DNA of 64,000 bases from Burkholderiales bacterium (GTDB lineage: Bacteria; Pseudomonadota; Gammaproteobacteria; Burkholderiales; SG8-39). A program made the translations under genes and the position numbers. The notes under the pieces are model-generated. The model was not told the origin of the DNA and did not search any database. It saw nothing but the letters and a program-made list of their open reading frames with translations. Below, in pieces: positions 8,740 through 18,391 of the stretch; within the stretch, counting starts at the first letter, position 1, and each line of letters begins with the position of its first letter. The stretch is taken from NCBI GenBank assembly GCA_027493935.1, contig JAOSJV010000001.1:868001-932000 (forward strand). The letters are read 5' to 3'.

Positions 8740-10512
8740 CTACGTTCGCAGGACGTAGTTCCCCGGCGCATCGCCGAGCGGAGCGTAGCCCCTTTCCGGC
8801 GCGCCGAGCGCAGGCACCGCCACCGGCTCGCCCGAGCGCGCGTTCAGCCAGGCGTCCCACTCCGGCCACCACGACCCGTCCTTGCGCGCCGCCTGCGCGA
8901 GGAAGGTGTCCGGATCGGCGTACTTGCCGTCGTAGGGCCGCGTCGTTACGCGGTAGCCGTGCGCGCGTCCGCCCGGCTCGCTCACGATCCCGGTGTTGTG
9001 TCCGCCGCTCGCCAGCACGAACGTGATGGCGCTGTCGGTGAGCAGGTGCAGCTTGTGGACCGACCGCCACGGCGCGACGTGGTCGCCGGCGGTGCCGAGG
9101 CAGAAGATCGGCACGCGAATGTCGGTCAGCGCGATCGGCCTGCCGCCCGCGCGATAGCGTCCCTCCGCGAGATCGTTCCGCAGGTAGAGCCGGCGCAGGT
9201 ACTCCGAGTGCATCCGGTAGGGCAGGCGGGTCGTGTCGGCGTTCCACGCCATCAGGTCCGACAGCGGGCGTCGCTCGCCGAGCAGGTACTCGCGCACCAT
9301 GCGCGACCAGACGAGATCGTTCGAGCGCAGCAGCTGGAACGCGCCGGCCATCTGTCCCGCACCGAGGAAGCCGCGGTCGGACATGATGCTCTCGAGGAAC
9401 GCGACCTCGGATTCGTCGATGAAGAGCGCGAGCTCGCCAGGCTCGGAGAAATCGGTCTGCGCGGCGAGCAGCGAGAGCGAGGCGAGGCGATCGTCCTCGT
9501 CGCGCGCCATCGCCGCGGCGCCGAGCGCGGCGAGCGTTCCGCCGAGGCAGTAGCCCACGCAGTGGACCTTGCGCTCCGGCACGAGCGCGGTCACGGCGTC
9601 GAGCGCGTCCATCATGCCCATGCGCAGATAGTCCTCCATCCCGCGGTCGCGATCGGCCGGGCCGGGGTTCTTCCACGAAATGCAGAAGACGGTGTGCCCT
9701 TGCCGCACCAGGTAGCCGATCAGCGAGTTGTGCGGGCTCAAGTCGAGAACGTAGTACTTCATGATCCAGGCCGGGACGATCAGGATCGGCTCCGGTCGGA
9801 CCCGCGCGGTGGCCGGGGCGTACTGGATCAGCTCCATCAGGCGATTGCGGAAGACCACCTTTCCGGGCGTCGTCGCAACCGTCTCGCCCACGCGGTGCGC
9901 ATCGGCGCCGGCGGGCGGCCGGCCGGCCTGTGCGCGCTCCCAGTCGTCGAGCCAGTGCAGCCAGCCCTGGACGAGGTTGGCGCCGCCGGTCTCGAGGGTG
10001 CGACGGAGCACCTCGGGGTTGGTCGGTACGAAGTTGCTCGGCGCGGCGATGTCGAGCAGCTGCCGCGCGACGAACGTGACCACCGCCTCGTGGTGGCGCG
10101 AAACGCCGCGCACTTCGGTCGTCGCGTTGTGCCACCACTGCTGCACCAGCAGGAAGGACTGCTGCATGAGGTTGAACGGCCAGCGCTGCCAGTCGGGATG
10201 CCCGAAGCGCCGGTCATGCTCGAGCGGCTCGATGCATCGCGGCGCGTCGGCCGAGAGCGACCGCGGCGCGTACAGCGCGAAGCGGTGCGCCTTGCGCAAC
10301 GCCTTCTGCGCGAGCTGCGTCTGCTTGGACGGCGAGAGCGCGAGATGCGACCACCAGTCGGTGTAGGCGAGCACGAGCGAGGTCGGCGAGATCGCGCGTG
10401 TCGCGCGGCCGAGGACGGCGTGCAGTGAGCGGTCGAGTCCGTCGAGCTGCAGCGTTCCGGTCTCGACATCGGCGCTCGGGAAGTCCGCGGGCGGCATGGG
10501 CGCGTCCATCAT
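8740..10512 (-). CDS. phaC: Poly(3-hydroxyalkanoate) synthase PhaC-like
   Basis: A 590-residue member of the class I/II PHA synthase family, which polymerises hydroxyacyl-CoA into storage polyester granules. The N-terminal helical PhaC_N region covers about residues 40-230. The alpha/beta hydrolase core carries the nucleophile Cys322 in the GYCLGG lipase-like box, Asp477 (GDHVAPW) and His505 (GGHNTGIV), so the triad is complete. A PHA synthase in the class I/II size range normally works without PhaE. No phaA or phaB lies nearby. It overlaps the upstream small gene by ATGA (start at 10512, with a second Met codon immediately after) and is probably coexpressed with it. Confidence 0.93.
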   Translation of the reverse strand: MMDAPMPPADFPSADVETGTLQLDGLDRSLHAVLGRATRAISPTSLVLAYTDWWSHLALSPSKQTQLAQKALRKAHRFALYAPRSLSADAPRCIEPLEHDRRFGHPDWQRWPFNLMQQSFLLVQQWWHNATTEVRGVSRHHEAVVTFVARQLLDIAAPSNFVPTNPEVLRRTLETGGANLVQGWLHWLDDWERAQAGRPPAGADAHRVGETVATTPGKVVFRNRLMELIQYAPATARVRPEPILIVPAWIMKYYVLDLSPHNSLIGYLVRQGHTVFCISWKNPGPADRDRGMEDYLRMGMMDALDAVTALVPERKVHCVGYCLGGTLAALGAAAMARDEDDRLASLSLLAAQTDFSEPGELALFIDESEVAFLESIMSDRGFLGAGQMAGAFQLLRSNDLVWSRMVREYLLGERRPLSDLMAWNADTTRLPYRMHSEYLRRLYLRNDLAEGRYRAGGRPIALTDIRVPIFCLGTAGDHVAPWRSVHKLHLLTDSAITFVLASGGHNTGIVSEPGGRAHGYRVTTRPYDGKYADPDTFLAQAARKDGSWWPEWDAWLNARSGEPVAVPALGAPERGYAPLGDAPGNYVLRT

Positions 10513-10817
10513 GCGCGGCGCCGCTCGGGCGTCCGGAGCGCGTCCCGGTGCCGCTCCTCGCAGCGCGGATGATCGCGGACGAAGTTGCGCAGCATCAGCT
10601 TCAGCGCGAGCGCGTGGTCGCGGTCGCCGCGCGCGGCTGCGGCCGCGACGTCGTCCCGGATCATCGCCTTGATGCGCAGCTCGCCATCGGCGGTCTGCAC
10701 GAGATAGTTGCCGAGCTCGGCGGCGGCGATCTCCGGGATGTGCTCGTGCTCGGCGATCGCGAGCACCTCATCTTCGCTCAGCCCGCACAGCGCGAGACAG
10801 TCCTCGAGGGTCAGCAT
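10509..10817 (-). CDS. Conserved small soluble protein coupled to phaC
   Basis: A 102-residue mostly helical protein beginning MLTLEDCLALCGLSEDEVLA, with an acidic first half and a basic, Arg-rich end. I know this type of sequence only as conserved hypothetical proteins of Betaproteobacteria. Its stop overlaps the phaC start in an ATGA arrangement, implying coupled translation, so a role in PHA granule formation or synthase control is possible but unproven. The ATG at 10817 is chosen because it begins the conserved segment; the frame continues upstream without recognisable content. Confidence 0.7.
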   Translation of the reverse strand: MLTLEDCLALCGLSEDEVLAIAEHEHIPEIAAAELGNYLVQTADGELRIKAMIRDDVAAAAARGDRDHALALKLMLRNFVRDHPRCEERHRDALRTPERRRA

Positions 10818-10972
10818 GGGATGGCGCCTCACGGGCGGGTGGTACGGTTCACGCGGCCATTGAACCGCAACCGCCGCCCTCCGGATCTGATCCAGCGCAA
10901 AGACTCCGCCGGTTCCGGCCCGCTGCTCCCCGCAGGGTCCGCCCGGCGTCGCTCCGCCCCGGCGGTTGGCGC

Positions 10973-10978
10973 TATGAT
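10973..10978 (+). promoter_or_regulatory. Candidate -10 element upstream of the Gfo/Idh-lpxA pair
   Basis: TATGAT, 36 bases before the proposed TTG start of the dehydrogenase gene, in otherwise G/C-rich DNA. No convincing -35 box was found at the standard distance. The remainder of the gap 10818-11014 has no other feature I can support. Confidence 0.35.
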
Positions 10979-11014
10979 CGGGGCTGGCAGCGGGTTCCTC
11001 GAGCGGAGAACGGG

Positions 11015-11983
11015 TTGACAGCAGCCTCGCGGCCTTCCGGGCCGCTGCGAACGGCCGTCGTCGGCGCCGGCTACCTCGGCCGCTTCCACGCGCAGAAGTA
11101 CGCCGGGCTGCCCGGCGTGCGCCTCGCCGCGGTGGTGGACGCCGACCCGGAGACGGCACGCAAGGTCGGCGCTGAGCTCGACGTGCCGGCGTTGACCGAC
11201 TTTCGCGAGATCCTCGATGAGGTGGATGCGGTCAGCCTTGCCGTGCCGACGCCGCAGCACTACGTCATCGGCGCCGAGCTCCTGCAGCGTGGCATCCACC
11301 TCCTCGTCGAGAAGCCGATCGCGGCCACCATCCCCGAGGCGCGCGCGCTCGTCGCCATCGCGCGTCGGCGCGGCTGCGTCCTGCAGGTCGGCCACCTCGA
11401 GCGGTTCAATCCGGCGGTGCTCGCGGCCGCGAGCTGCCTCGGCGCGGCGCGTTTCATCGAGGCGAGCCGGCTCGCGCCGTACCAGCGGCGCGGATCCGAC
11501 GTGAGCGTCGTGCTCGATCTGCTGATCCACGACATCGACCTGATCCAAGAGCTCGTCGCGCGGCCGGTCGAGAGCGTCGATGCGATCGGTGCGAGCGTGT
11601 TCTCCGGCGAGATCGACATCGTCAATGCACGCCTGCGTTTCGAAGGCGGCTGCGTGGCGAACACCACCGCGAGCCGGGTTAGCCTGAAGCAGGAACGCAA
11701 GCTGCGCATATTCCAGGACGATGCCTACCTCTCGATCGACCTGCACCAGAAGATCCTGACGGTCGTGCGAAAGAAGGACGATGCGCCGGTCGAGTCGCCT
11801 GCGCAGGTGGCGATCGAGGAGGAGTCGTTCGCCCAGGGCGATGCGCTGCTCGCGGAGATCGCGGCCTTCGTGGGTGCGATCCGCACGGGCACCGAGCCGA
11901 TCGTGACCGGCGAGCACGGCCTGCGCGCGCTCGAGACCGCGATGCGCATCACCGAGCTCGTGCAGCGCTCCACGGCGCGCTGA
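11015..11983 (+). CDS. Gfo/Idh/MocA family oxidoreductase, possibly UDP-GlcNAc 3-dehydrogenase
   Basis: A 322-residue NAD(P)-dependent sugar dehydrogenase. The N-terminal Rossmann fold has VGAGYLGRFHA and the conserved EKPIA motif follows around residue 100. The C-terminal half is the usual beta-sheet substrate domain. The start is taken as TTG at 11015, because GGAG lies 6 bases before it and the Rossmann motif follows after about 15 residues. It is separated from lpxA by only 3 bases. GnnA, a member of this family, oxidises UDP-GlcNAc at C3 on the way to 3-amino lipid A and is found next to lpxA in other bacteria. That makes GnnA the best specific guess, but the partner aminotransferase GnnB is not present here. 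Confidence 0.82.
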   Translation: MTAASRPSGPLRTAVVGAGYLGRFHAQKYAGLPGVRLAAVVDADPETARKVGAELDVPALTDFREILDEVDAVSLAVPTPQHYVIGAELLQRGIHLLVEKPIAATIPEARALVAIARRRGCVLQVGHLERFNPAVLAAASCLGAARFIEASRLAPYQRRGSDVSVVLDLLIHDIDLIQELVARPVESVDAIGASVFSGEIDIVNARLRFEGGCVANTTASRVSLKQERKLRIFQDDAYLSIDLHQKILTVVRKKDDAPVESPAQVAIEEESFAQGDALLAEIAAFVGAIRTGTEPIVTGEHGLRALETAMRITELVQRSTAR

Positions 11984-11986
11984 GCC

Positions 11987-12783
11987 GTGGAGCACGACGT
12001 ACCGGCGCGGGCGCTGATCGATCCCACGGCGTGCGTGGCGCCCGCCGCCCGGCTGGGCGGCGGCGTGCGGGTCGGGCCCTTCGCGGTGATCGAGGACGAC
12101 GTCGAGATCGGCGCGGATGCGAGATCGCCGCGCACGCGGTGATCAAGCGCCACACCCGGATGGGGCCGGACAACCGCATCGGCGAGCACGCGGTGATCGG
12201 CGGCGTGCCCCAGGATCTGGCCTTCCGCGGTCAGCGCAGCTACCTCGTGATCGGCGCCGGCAATGTGATCCGCGAGGGCGCGACGCTCAACCGGTCGAGC
12301 CGGGAAGACGAGGCCACCACGGTCGGCAACCGCTGCTACCTGATGGCCTACTCCCATCTCGGCCACGACTGCCGCGTCGGCGACCAGGTGATCGTCGCCA
12401 ACGGCGCGCTGCTCGCCGGCTTCGTCGAGGTGGGCGACCGGGCGTTCGTCTCCGGCAACGTCGCGATCCATCAGTTCGCGCGCGTCGGTCGCCTGGCGAT
12501 GGTGGGCGGGCTCGCGCGCGTGAGCCAGGACTGCCTGCCGCTCATGATCACCGAGGGTTCGCCGGCGCGGGCGCGCGCCGTGAACACTGTGGGCCTGCGC
12601 CGTGCGGGCTTCGCCGCCGGGGACATCCGCGCCGCGAAGTACGCACTTGGGATCCTCGCGAGGATGCCGCGGCTGGAGGACGCGCTCGCCGCGCTCGATG
12701 CCGATGCCTCGCCGCCCGCGCGGGAGATTGCGTACTTCATCCGCGGCTCCCGGCGCGGCTTCTCGCATCCCGTGCGCGGCTGA
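11987..12783 (+). CDS. lpxA: Acyl-ACP:UDP-N-acetylglucosamine O-acyltransferase LpxA, with a -1 frameshift
   Basis: LpxA catalyses the first step of lipid A synthesis in the cytoplasm. The protein is a left-handed beta-helix of hexapeptide repeats; the catalytic His lies in MAYSHLGHDC and the conserved HQF and MVGG motifs follow. The first 43 codons (GTG start at 11987) run VEHDVPARALIDPTACVAP to VEIGAD, then the frame must shift at about 12118-12121 to continue CEIAAHAVIKRH; one base is missing. Corrected length is about 265 residues, normal for LpxA. Since the gene is normally essential, either the indel is a sequencing error or a second intact copy exists elsewhere. It is preceded by the dehydrogenase gene in what looks like one operon. 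Confidence 0.88.
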
Positions 12784-12882
12784 GCTGCGGGCGTAACCTG
12801 CCTGCACGACGACGGTCCAACCGTGCACGGCGGCCGACGTTGGCCGCCTGCAGCCGTCGCGCACGCTTGGTATGGCCCCTCG

Positions 12883-13200
12883 ATGTCGCAGAACCGCGTG
12901 CTGCCGATGCTCGCGCGGGCGCTCGCGACGGCGGCGCTCGCCGGCGTCGCGGGTTGCAGCGCCGAGTCGAGCGGGAAGCCAGTGGCGCCGCCGCCGCGCG
13001 CGCATCTCGTCGAGCTCGCGGTGGTCGAGCCGGGGCGGCTCTCGTACGCGGCCGACCGCCCCGGCATCCTGCGCGCGCTGCGCGCTAGAATCGGGCGATG
13101 CCTCTTGCCCCGGCGTGCGCGCTCGGAGGAGAGGCGCCGAACGACAAGCTCCGCGGCGCAGGCCGCAGGGAAGAGGGAGAGCGGAGGTAGGCGGCCGTGA
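12883..13200 (+). pseudogene. Truncated RND efflux adaptor (membrane fusion lipoprotein) fragment
   Basis: The first 67 codons give a lipoprotein signal sequence with lipobox (LAGVAGC) followed by AHLVELAVVEPGRLSYAADR, which is characteristic of the N-terminus of periplasmic adaptor subunits of RND efflux pumps. Homology stops at about 13084. The frame then runs through Arg-rich, non-protein-like sequence to a stop at 13200, and no hairpin, lipoyl or barrel domain and no RND pump gene follow. The break coincides with what looks like the promoter (TAGAAT, 13086-13091) of the following GGDEF gene. It is best read as a deletion remnant; an assembly join is the alternative. Confidence 0.6.
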
Positions 13201-14637
13201 ACGGCGAGGGCATCGCGACCGGCCTGACCGTCGACCTGCTGGTCTACGGCGGGCTCATCGCGTTCGCAGCCTACCAGCTTCTGTTCTGGTTCGGCGAGCG
13301 CGAGCGCAGGTCGCTGCACCTCGCGGCCGCGGCGTTGTTCTTCGCGCTGGCGCACGCATTCTCCGGCGAGCTCGCCGCGCTCGTGCTGCCCGCGCGGCTG
13401 CGGCAGTGGCATGCTGAGCTTGCCGTGGCGCTGCCGCTGCTGGCGGCCGCCGCGCTGATGTCGTTCGCGCGGGTGCATCTGGCGATCGCGCACCTCGAGT
13501 CCGACCTGGCCGGCGCGATGCACGGCGTCGTACTGGCCGGCCTCGCCGCCGCCGCGTCGGCGCCCGCGTGGGCCGGCGCGGCGGTCGCACCCTGGGTGGC
13601 GTCGGCCATCGTGGCGGCGGCGCTCGGCCTGCTCGCGGTGATGGCGGCGCGCCTGTGGCGCAGCATCTACCGTGCGCCGCGCTACTGGTGGCCGATGCTC
13701 GCGGCGCTCATCGGGCTGCTCGCGATGCTCGCCGCGCGGCCGCACCGGGTGCTGTCCGCCGATGCCCGACTCGAGTACGCGCACGAGCTCGGCACGGTCG
13801 CGCTGCTGCTCGCGCTCGGCTATGCGGTGGCCGCGCGCGCACGCGTGGAGCGGCGCGCCGGCCGCGACGCTGCGCTGCGATCGTACATCGGCGAGGCGCT
13901 CGCCGCGGAGGCTGTGGCGCGCGCCGAGCAGGACGCCAAGGCGGCCCCTCGCCCGGCGCGTCGAGGAGCTCGCCGCGCTCGCGGTGGCGGGTGTCGGCGC
14001 GCAAGGCGCCGGCGCGATCGATCCGCACTGGGACCGCGAGTTCCTGTCCGCCGAGCGGCTGCGCGCGCTCGCAGCACGCAACGCGCTGCTCGAGCGGGAG
14101 GTGCGCTTCAGGCGCGACGTTGAGGGGCGCATGCGCGCGATGGCCTACCAGGACGCCCTGACCGGACTGCCGAACCGGGCGCTGCTCGCCGACCGGTTCG
14201 CGGTGACTTCGGCCCAGGCACGTCGGCACGGGCACATGCTCGCGGTGCTGATGCTGGACCTGGACGACTTCAAGCGCGTGAACGACACGCTCGGCCACGA
14301 CGCCGGCGACCGGCTGCTCGCCCACGCAGCTGAGGTCATCCGCCACGGCGTGCGCGAGTCGGACACGGTGGCGCGATTCGGCGGCGACGAGTTCGTCGTG
14401 CTGCTCGGTGAGCTGCATCACTTCGCCGAGGCGGGCATGGTCGCCCAGAAGCTGGTCGCGCGCCTCTGCGAACCGGTGACGATCGCCGGCCATGCGACCG
14501 AGCCGGGCGCGAGCATCGGCATCGCCATGTGGCCGGAGCACGGCATCGAACTCGGCGAGCTCCTGCGCCTGGCCGACCAGGGACTCTACGCCGCCAAGGC
14601 GAGTGGAAAGCGCACCTACCGCTACTACGGCGAGTGA
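13197..14637 (+). CDS. Membrane-anchored diguanylate cyclase, with a +1 frameshift
   Basis: The N-terminal 220 residues form about six hydrophobic helices of an unassigned membrane sensor region. A helical linker and a C-terminal GGDEF domain (RFGGDEF intact, RxxD I-site present as RESD just before it) follow. It should convert two GTP to c-di-GMP at the inner membrane. The sensor and catalytic halves are in different frames; the linker reads through correctly (QDAKAALARRVEELAALAVA) if one C is removed from the C4 run at 13945-13948. Corrected length is about 479 residues. GTG at 13197 has a GGAGG sequence nine bases upstream. No EAL domain is present. Confidence 0.87.
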
Positions 14638-14715
14638 GAGCGGGAGCGAGGCGCGTGGTCTGCCTGTCCTTACGGAGCGCGTCCCCTGCGGCGGGGCGGC
14701 CGCGGCCGGACCCGG

Positions 14716-14721
14716 TACAAT
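14716..14721 (+). promoter_or_regulatory. Candidate -10 element upstream of ccmE
   Basis: TACAAT in the 248-base gap between the GGDEF gene and ccmE, about 165 bases before the ccmE start. No convincing -35 was seen. The gap otherwise holds only GC-rich sequence with no reading frame I would support. Confidence 0.3.
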
Positions 14722-14885
14722 CCGCGCGCGGGCGGCTGCGGGGGCGGCCGCCCGCTTGCGGGAGATCAAGATCCGCGCGTCCGGGGCCGCTAGGATGGAC
14801 CGCGCGCGGAACTCCGTGCCGCCGCCGCAGTCTTGGTTAAGGTACTGCCGTGACGGCGGTTCTTCCGACCGGCCACCCCACACGC

Positions 14886-15335
14886 ATGAAGCCCCGACAC
14901 AAGCGCATCGCCATCATCGTCGCCGGACTCGCGGTGCTGGGCATCGCCGCGGGCCTCGTGCTGAACGCTTTCCAGTCGAACCTGGTGTTCTTCTTCACCC
15001 CGACCCAGGTCGAGGCGAAGGAGGCGCCGATCGGCAAGACCTTCCGCATCGGCGGCATGGTCGAGGCAGGCAGCCTCAAGCGAGAGGCGGATGGGCTGAC
15101 GGTGCACTTCAAGGTGACCGACACCGCCCAGGCGATTCGGGTCGTCTACACCGGCATCCTCCCCGACCTCTTCCGCGAGGGTAAGGGCGTGGTCGCGCAG
15201 GGGCGGCTGGGCGCGGACGGCGTTTTCCGCGCGAGCGAGGTGCTTGCCAAGCACGACGAGAACTACATGCCGCCGGAGGCCGCGCACGCCGTCGAGCAGG
15301 CCCACAAGGCCGCGCGGACGACGAAGACGGATTAG
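14886..15335 (+). CDS. ccmE: Cytochrome c maturation heme chaperone CcmE
   Basis: A 149-residue periplasmic heme chaperone anchored by one N-terminal helix (residues about 7-28, [20 protein letters not shown]). The OB-fold domain follows, and the heme-binding motif HDENY has His123 and Tyr127, the residues that bind heme covalently and ligate it. CcmE takes heme from CcmC and delivers it to CcmF. ATG at 14886 is chosen as the family start (MKPRHKRI); an in-frame GTG 36 bases earlier is possible, as no strong ribosome binding site marks either. It opens the ccmEFGHI run. Confidence 0.95.
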   Translation: MKPRHKRIAIIVAGLAVLGIAAGLVLNAFQSNLVFFFTPTQVEAKEAPIGKTFRIGGMVEAGSLKREADGLTVHFKVTDTAQAIRVVYTGILPDLFREGKGVVAQGRLGADGVFRASEVLAKHDENYMPPEAAHAVEQAHKAARTTKTD

Positions 15336-15395
15336 GTCGCGGTCGAAAATAGTCCGAAGCAGCGTATGCGCCATACGGGGAAGCGAACCCGATAG

Positions 15396-17365
15396 ATGAT
15401 CCCCGAGATCGGCCACTTCGCCCTCATCCTCGCGCTGCTGCTCGCGCTCGCGCAAGGCACGCTACCGCTGGTGGGCGCCACGCGCGGCGACAGCGCGTGG
15501 ATGGCCCTCGCGCGTCCGGCGGCGCAGGGCCAGTTTCTGTTCGTCGCGCTCGCCTTCGGTTGCCACGCGTACTCGTTCATCGCGAACGATTTCTCGGTCC
15601 TGAACGTCGCCAGCCACTCGAACGCGCAGCTCCCGGGGCACTACAGGTTCGCGGCGAGCTGGGGCTCGCACGAGGGCTCGCTCCTCCTGTGGGTGCTGAT
15701 GCTCGCGGGCTGGTCGACCGCGGTGTCGCTCGCGAGCCGCCACCTGCCGCAGGAGATGGTCGCGCGCGTGCTCGGCGTGATGGGGCTCGTCGCGGTCGGG
15801 TTCCTGCTCTTCATGCTGCTCACCTCGAACCCGTTCGAGCGGCTCTTTCCGGCGCCGGCCGACGGCCGCGATCTGAATCCGCTCCTGCAGGACCCGGGAA
15901 TGGTGTTCCACCCGCCGCTCCTCTACATGGGATACGTCGGCTTCTCGGTCGCGTTCGCGTTCGCGATCGCGGCGCTACTCGGCGGGCGGCTGGACGCGAC
16001 CTGGGCGCGCTGGTCGCGGCCGTGGACGACCGCGGCCTGGTGCTTCCTCACGCTCGGCATCATGCTCGGGAGCTGGTGGGCCTACTACGAGCTCGGCTGG
16101 GGCGGCTGGTGGTTCTGGGACCCGGTCGAGAACGCGTCGTTCATGCCGTGGCTGGTCGGCACCGCGCTGATCCACTCGCTCGCGGTCACCGAGAAGCGCG
16201 GCGCGTTCAAGAGCTGGACCGTGCTGCTCGCAATCGCGGCGTTCTCGCTCTCGCTGCTCGGCACCTTCCTCGTGCGCTCGGGCGTGCTCACCTCCGTGCA
16301 CGCGTTCGCCACCGATCCGAAGCGCGGCGTATTCATCCTCGCGTTCCTCGCGATCGTGATCGGCTTCTCGCTCGCGCTCTTCGCCGTGCGCGCGCCCAGG
16401 GTCGGGCTCGGCGGGCGCTTCGAGCTCGTCTCGCGCGAGTCGACCCTGCTCGCGAACAACGTACTGCTGCTGGTCGCCGCCGGCTCGGTGCTGCTCGGCA
16501 CGCTCTATCCGCTCTTCCTCGACGCGCTCAACCTCGGCAAGATCTCGGTCGGCCCGCCGTACTTCGAGACGGTCTTCGCGCCGGTCATGGCCGCGGTCAT
16601 GTTCCTGATGGGCGTCGGCCCGCTCGCGCGCTGGAAGGAGGCGAGCCTGCCGGAGCTCGCGGTGCGCCTGCGCTGGGCCGCCGCGGTCGCGCTCGTCACC
16701 GCGCTCGTCGTACCGCTCCTCGCCGGCGACTGGACGCCGCTCAAGAGCTTCGGCTACCTCCTCGCGTTCTGGGTGTTCGCCGCCTCCGCGGTGTCGGTGT
16801 GGGAGCGCGTCGGCAAGGGCGCCGGCGGACCGTGGGCGAAGCTGCGCCAGCAGCCGCGCGCCTACTGGGGATGCTGCTCGCGCACGTCGGTATCGGCGTG
16901 TTCGTCGTCGGCGTCACCACGGTCAAGGGCTACGAGGTCGAGCGCGACGTACGCATGGACGTCGGCGACACGGTCGCGGTCGGCGGCTACACGTTCAAGT
17001 TCCAGGGCACGCGCGAGGTGGCAGGCCCGAACTACCGCGCCTCGCGCGGCGCGGTCGAGGTGAGCAAGGGCGGCCGCCCGGTGCGCACCCTGCATCCCGA
17101 GAAGCGCATCTACACCGTCCAGCAGATGCCGATGACCGAGGCGGCGATCTCGAGCGGTCTTCTCGGCGACATCTACGTGTCGCTCGGCGAGCCGGTCGCC
17201 GGCGGCGCCTGGAGCGTGCGCGTGTACTACAAGCCGTTCGTCACCTGGATCTGGGGCGGTTGCGTGCTGATGGCGTTCGGCGGACTCCTTGCGCTGCTCG
17301 ACCGCCGCTACCGGACGCTCGCGCGGCGCGACGAGCGTGCCCTCGCCGCGGCGCGCGCAGCCTGA
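15396..17365 (+). CDS. ccmF: Cytochrome c heme lyase subunit CcmF, with a -1 frameshift
   Basis: A large polytopic inner-membrane protein that ligates heme to apocytochrome c with CcmH. The tryptophan-rich heme-handling motif GGWWFWDPVENASFMPW is intact and conserved His residues of the family are visible. The first 490 residues and the last 165 are in different frames; one G is missing from the run at 16867-16870 (expected AYWGMLLAHVGIGVFV). Corrected length is about 656 residues, normal for CcmF. Start ATG at 15396. It lies 60 bases after ccmE and 16 before ccmG. The indel is probably a sequencing error, because the downstream ccm genes are intact. Confidence 0.93.
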
Positions 17366-17381
17366 CGCCGCGGAGCCGGCC

Positions 17382-17909
17382 ATGAACAAGTTCATCATCC
17401 CGCTCGCGATCTTCATGGCGCTCGTCGGCTTCCTGTTCGTCGGCCTGGGTCTGAACCCGCGCGAGGTGCCCTCGCCGTTCATCGGCAGGCCCGCGCCCGC
17501 GTTCGAGCTCGCGCGGCTCGACGCGCCGGGCGAGCGGTTCGCGCACACGGACATGGCCGGCAAGGTCTGGCTGCTGAACGTGTGGGCGTCCTGGTGCGTC
17601 GCCTGCCGGCAGGAGCACCCGCTGCTCGTCGAGCTCGCCGAGCGCAAGACCCTCCCGCTCGTCGGCCTGAACTACAAGGACGAGCCGGCGGACGCGCGGC
17701 GGTGGCTCGAGCAGTTCGGCGATCCCTACCAGCTCTCGGTGATGGATCGCGACGGCCGCGTCGGCATCGACTACGGCGTGTACGGCGTCCCCGAGACCTT
17801 CGTGATCGACCGCAAGGGCGTCATCCGCTACAAGCACATCGGGCCGATCACGCCCGAGACGCTCGAGAAGAAGATCCTGCCGCTCGTGCGCGAGCTCGAG
17901 AAATCGTGA
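17382..17909 (+). CDS. ccmG: Thiol:disulfide interchange protein CcmG (DsbE)
   Basis: A 175-residue membrane-anchored periplasmic thioredoxin-fold protein. One N-terminal helix (about residues 4-23) is followed by the active site WCVAC (Cys72, Cys75) and the cis-Pro segment GVPETFVID. CcmG reduces the CXXCH cysteines of apocytochromes or the disulfide of CcmH. ATG at 17382 directly precedes the membrane helix. The stop codon overlaps the ccmH GTG. Confidence 0.95.
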   Translation: MNKFIIPLAIFMALVGFLFVGLGLNPREVPSPFIGRPAPAFELARLDAPGERFAHTDMAGKVWLLNVWASWCVACRQEHPLLVELAERKTLPLVGLNYKDEPADARRWLEQFGDPYQLSVMDRDGRVGIDYGVYGVPETFVIDRKGVIRYKHIGPITPETLEKKILPLVRELEKS

Positions 17910-18391
17910 AGACCGCTCTCGCAGCGCTTCTCGCGCTCGCCGCGGCGGCCGCACCCGCGATCGCGGCCGCCGACGCGGCGAAGCCGACCGCGCTCGACCC
18001 GGTGGCCGAGCGCCGCACGATGGCGCTCGCGGACGAGCTGCGCTGCCTGGTCTGCCAGAACCAGACGATCGCCGACTCCAACGCCGACCTCGCGGTGGAC
18101 CTGCGCCGCGAGATCCGCGCGCAGGTCGCCGCCGGCAGGTCGGACGCCGAGATCCTCGACTTCATGACGACGCGCTACGGCGACTTCGTGCTCTACAATC
18201 CGCCGCTCAAGGCGACGACCGTTGCACTGTGGTTCGGGCCGGGCGCGCTCTTCGTGATCGGCTTCGTGGTGCTCTACCGCGTGCTGCGCGGGCGGCGCGA
18301 GCGCATCGCCGACGACCGGCCGCTCTCCGAGGCCGAGCGTGCGCGCGCCGAGGCGCTGCTCGCCGGCGATTCCGGAAGGGACCGCGTGTGA
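17906..18391 (+). CDS. ccmH: Cytochrome c maturation protein CcmH
   Basis: A 161-residue protein with a cleavable signal peptide (residues 1-21), the invariant LRCLVCQNQTIADSNADLA motif with redox Cys47 and Cys50, and a C-terminal membrane helix (WFGPGALFVIGFVVLYRVL). It holds the apocytochrome thiols for heme attachment. The short form implies that the TPR part is supplied by the separate CcmI that follows. It overlaps the genes on both sides by 4 bases (GTGA junctions). Confidence 0.95.
   Translation: MKTALAALLALAAAAAPAIAAADAAKPTALDPVAERRTMALADELRCLVCQNQTIADSNADLAVDLRREIRAQVAAGRSDAEILDFMTTRYGDFVLYNPPLKATTVALWFGPGALFVIGFVVLYRVLRGRRERIADDRPLSEAERARAEALLAGDSGRDRV

Noticed and set aside
13092-13140. 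Fluoride-riboswitch-like 5' half (GGGCGATG...TGCCC with a distal AGAGGC that could pair with GCCTCT) ahead of the GGDEF gene
   Set aside because: The conserved 3' part (GCUGAUG...CUAC) and the AAC linker are absent, and the downstream gene is not a fluoride exporter; the match is probably chance in GC-rich sequence.
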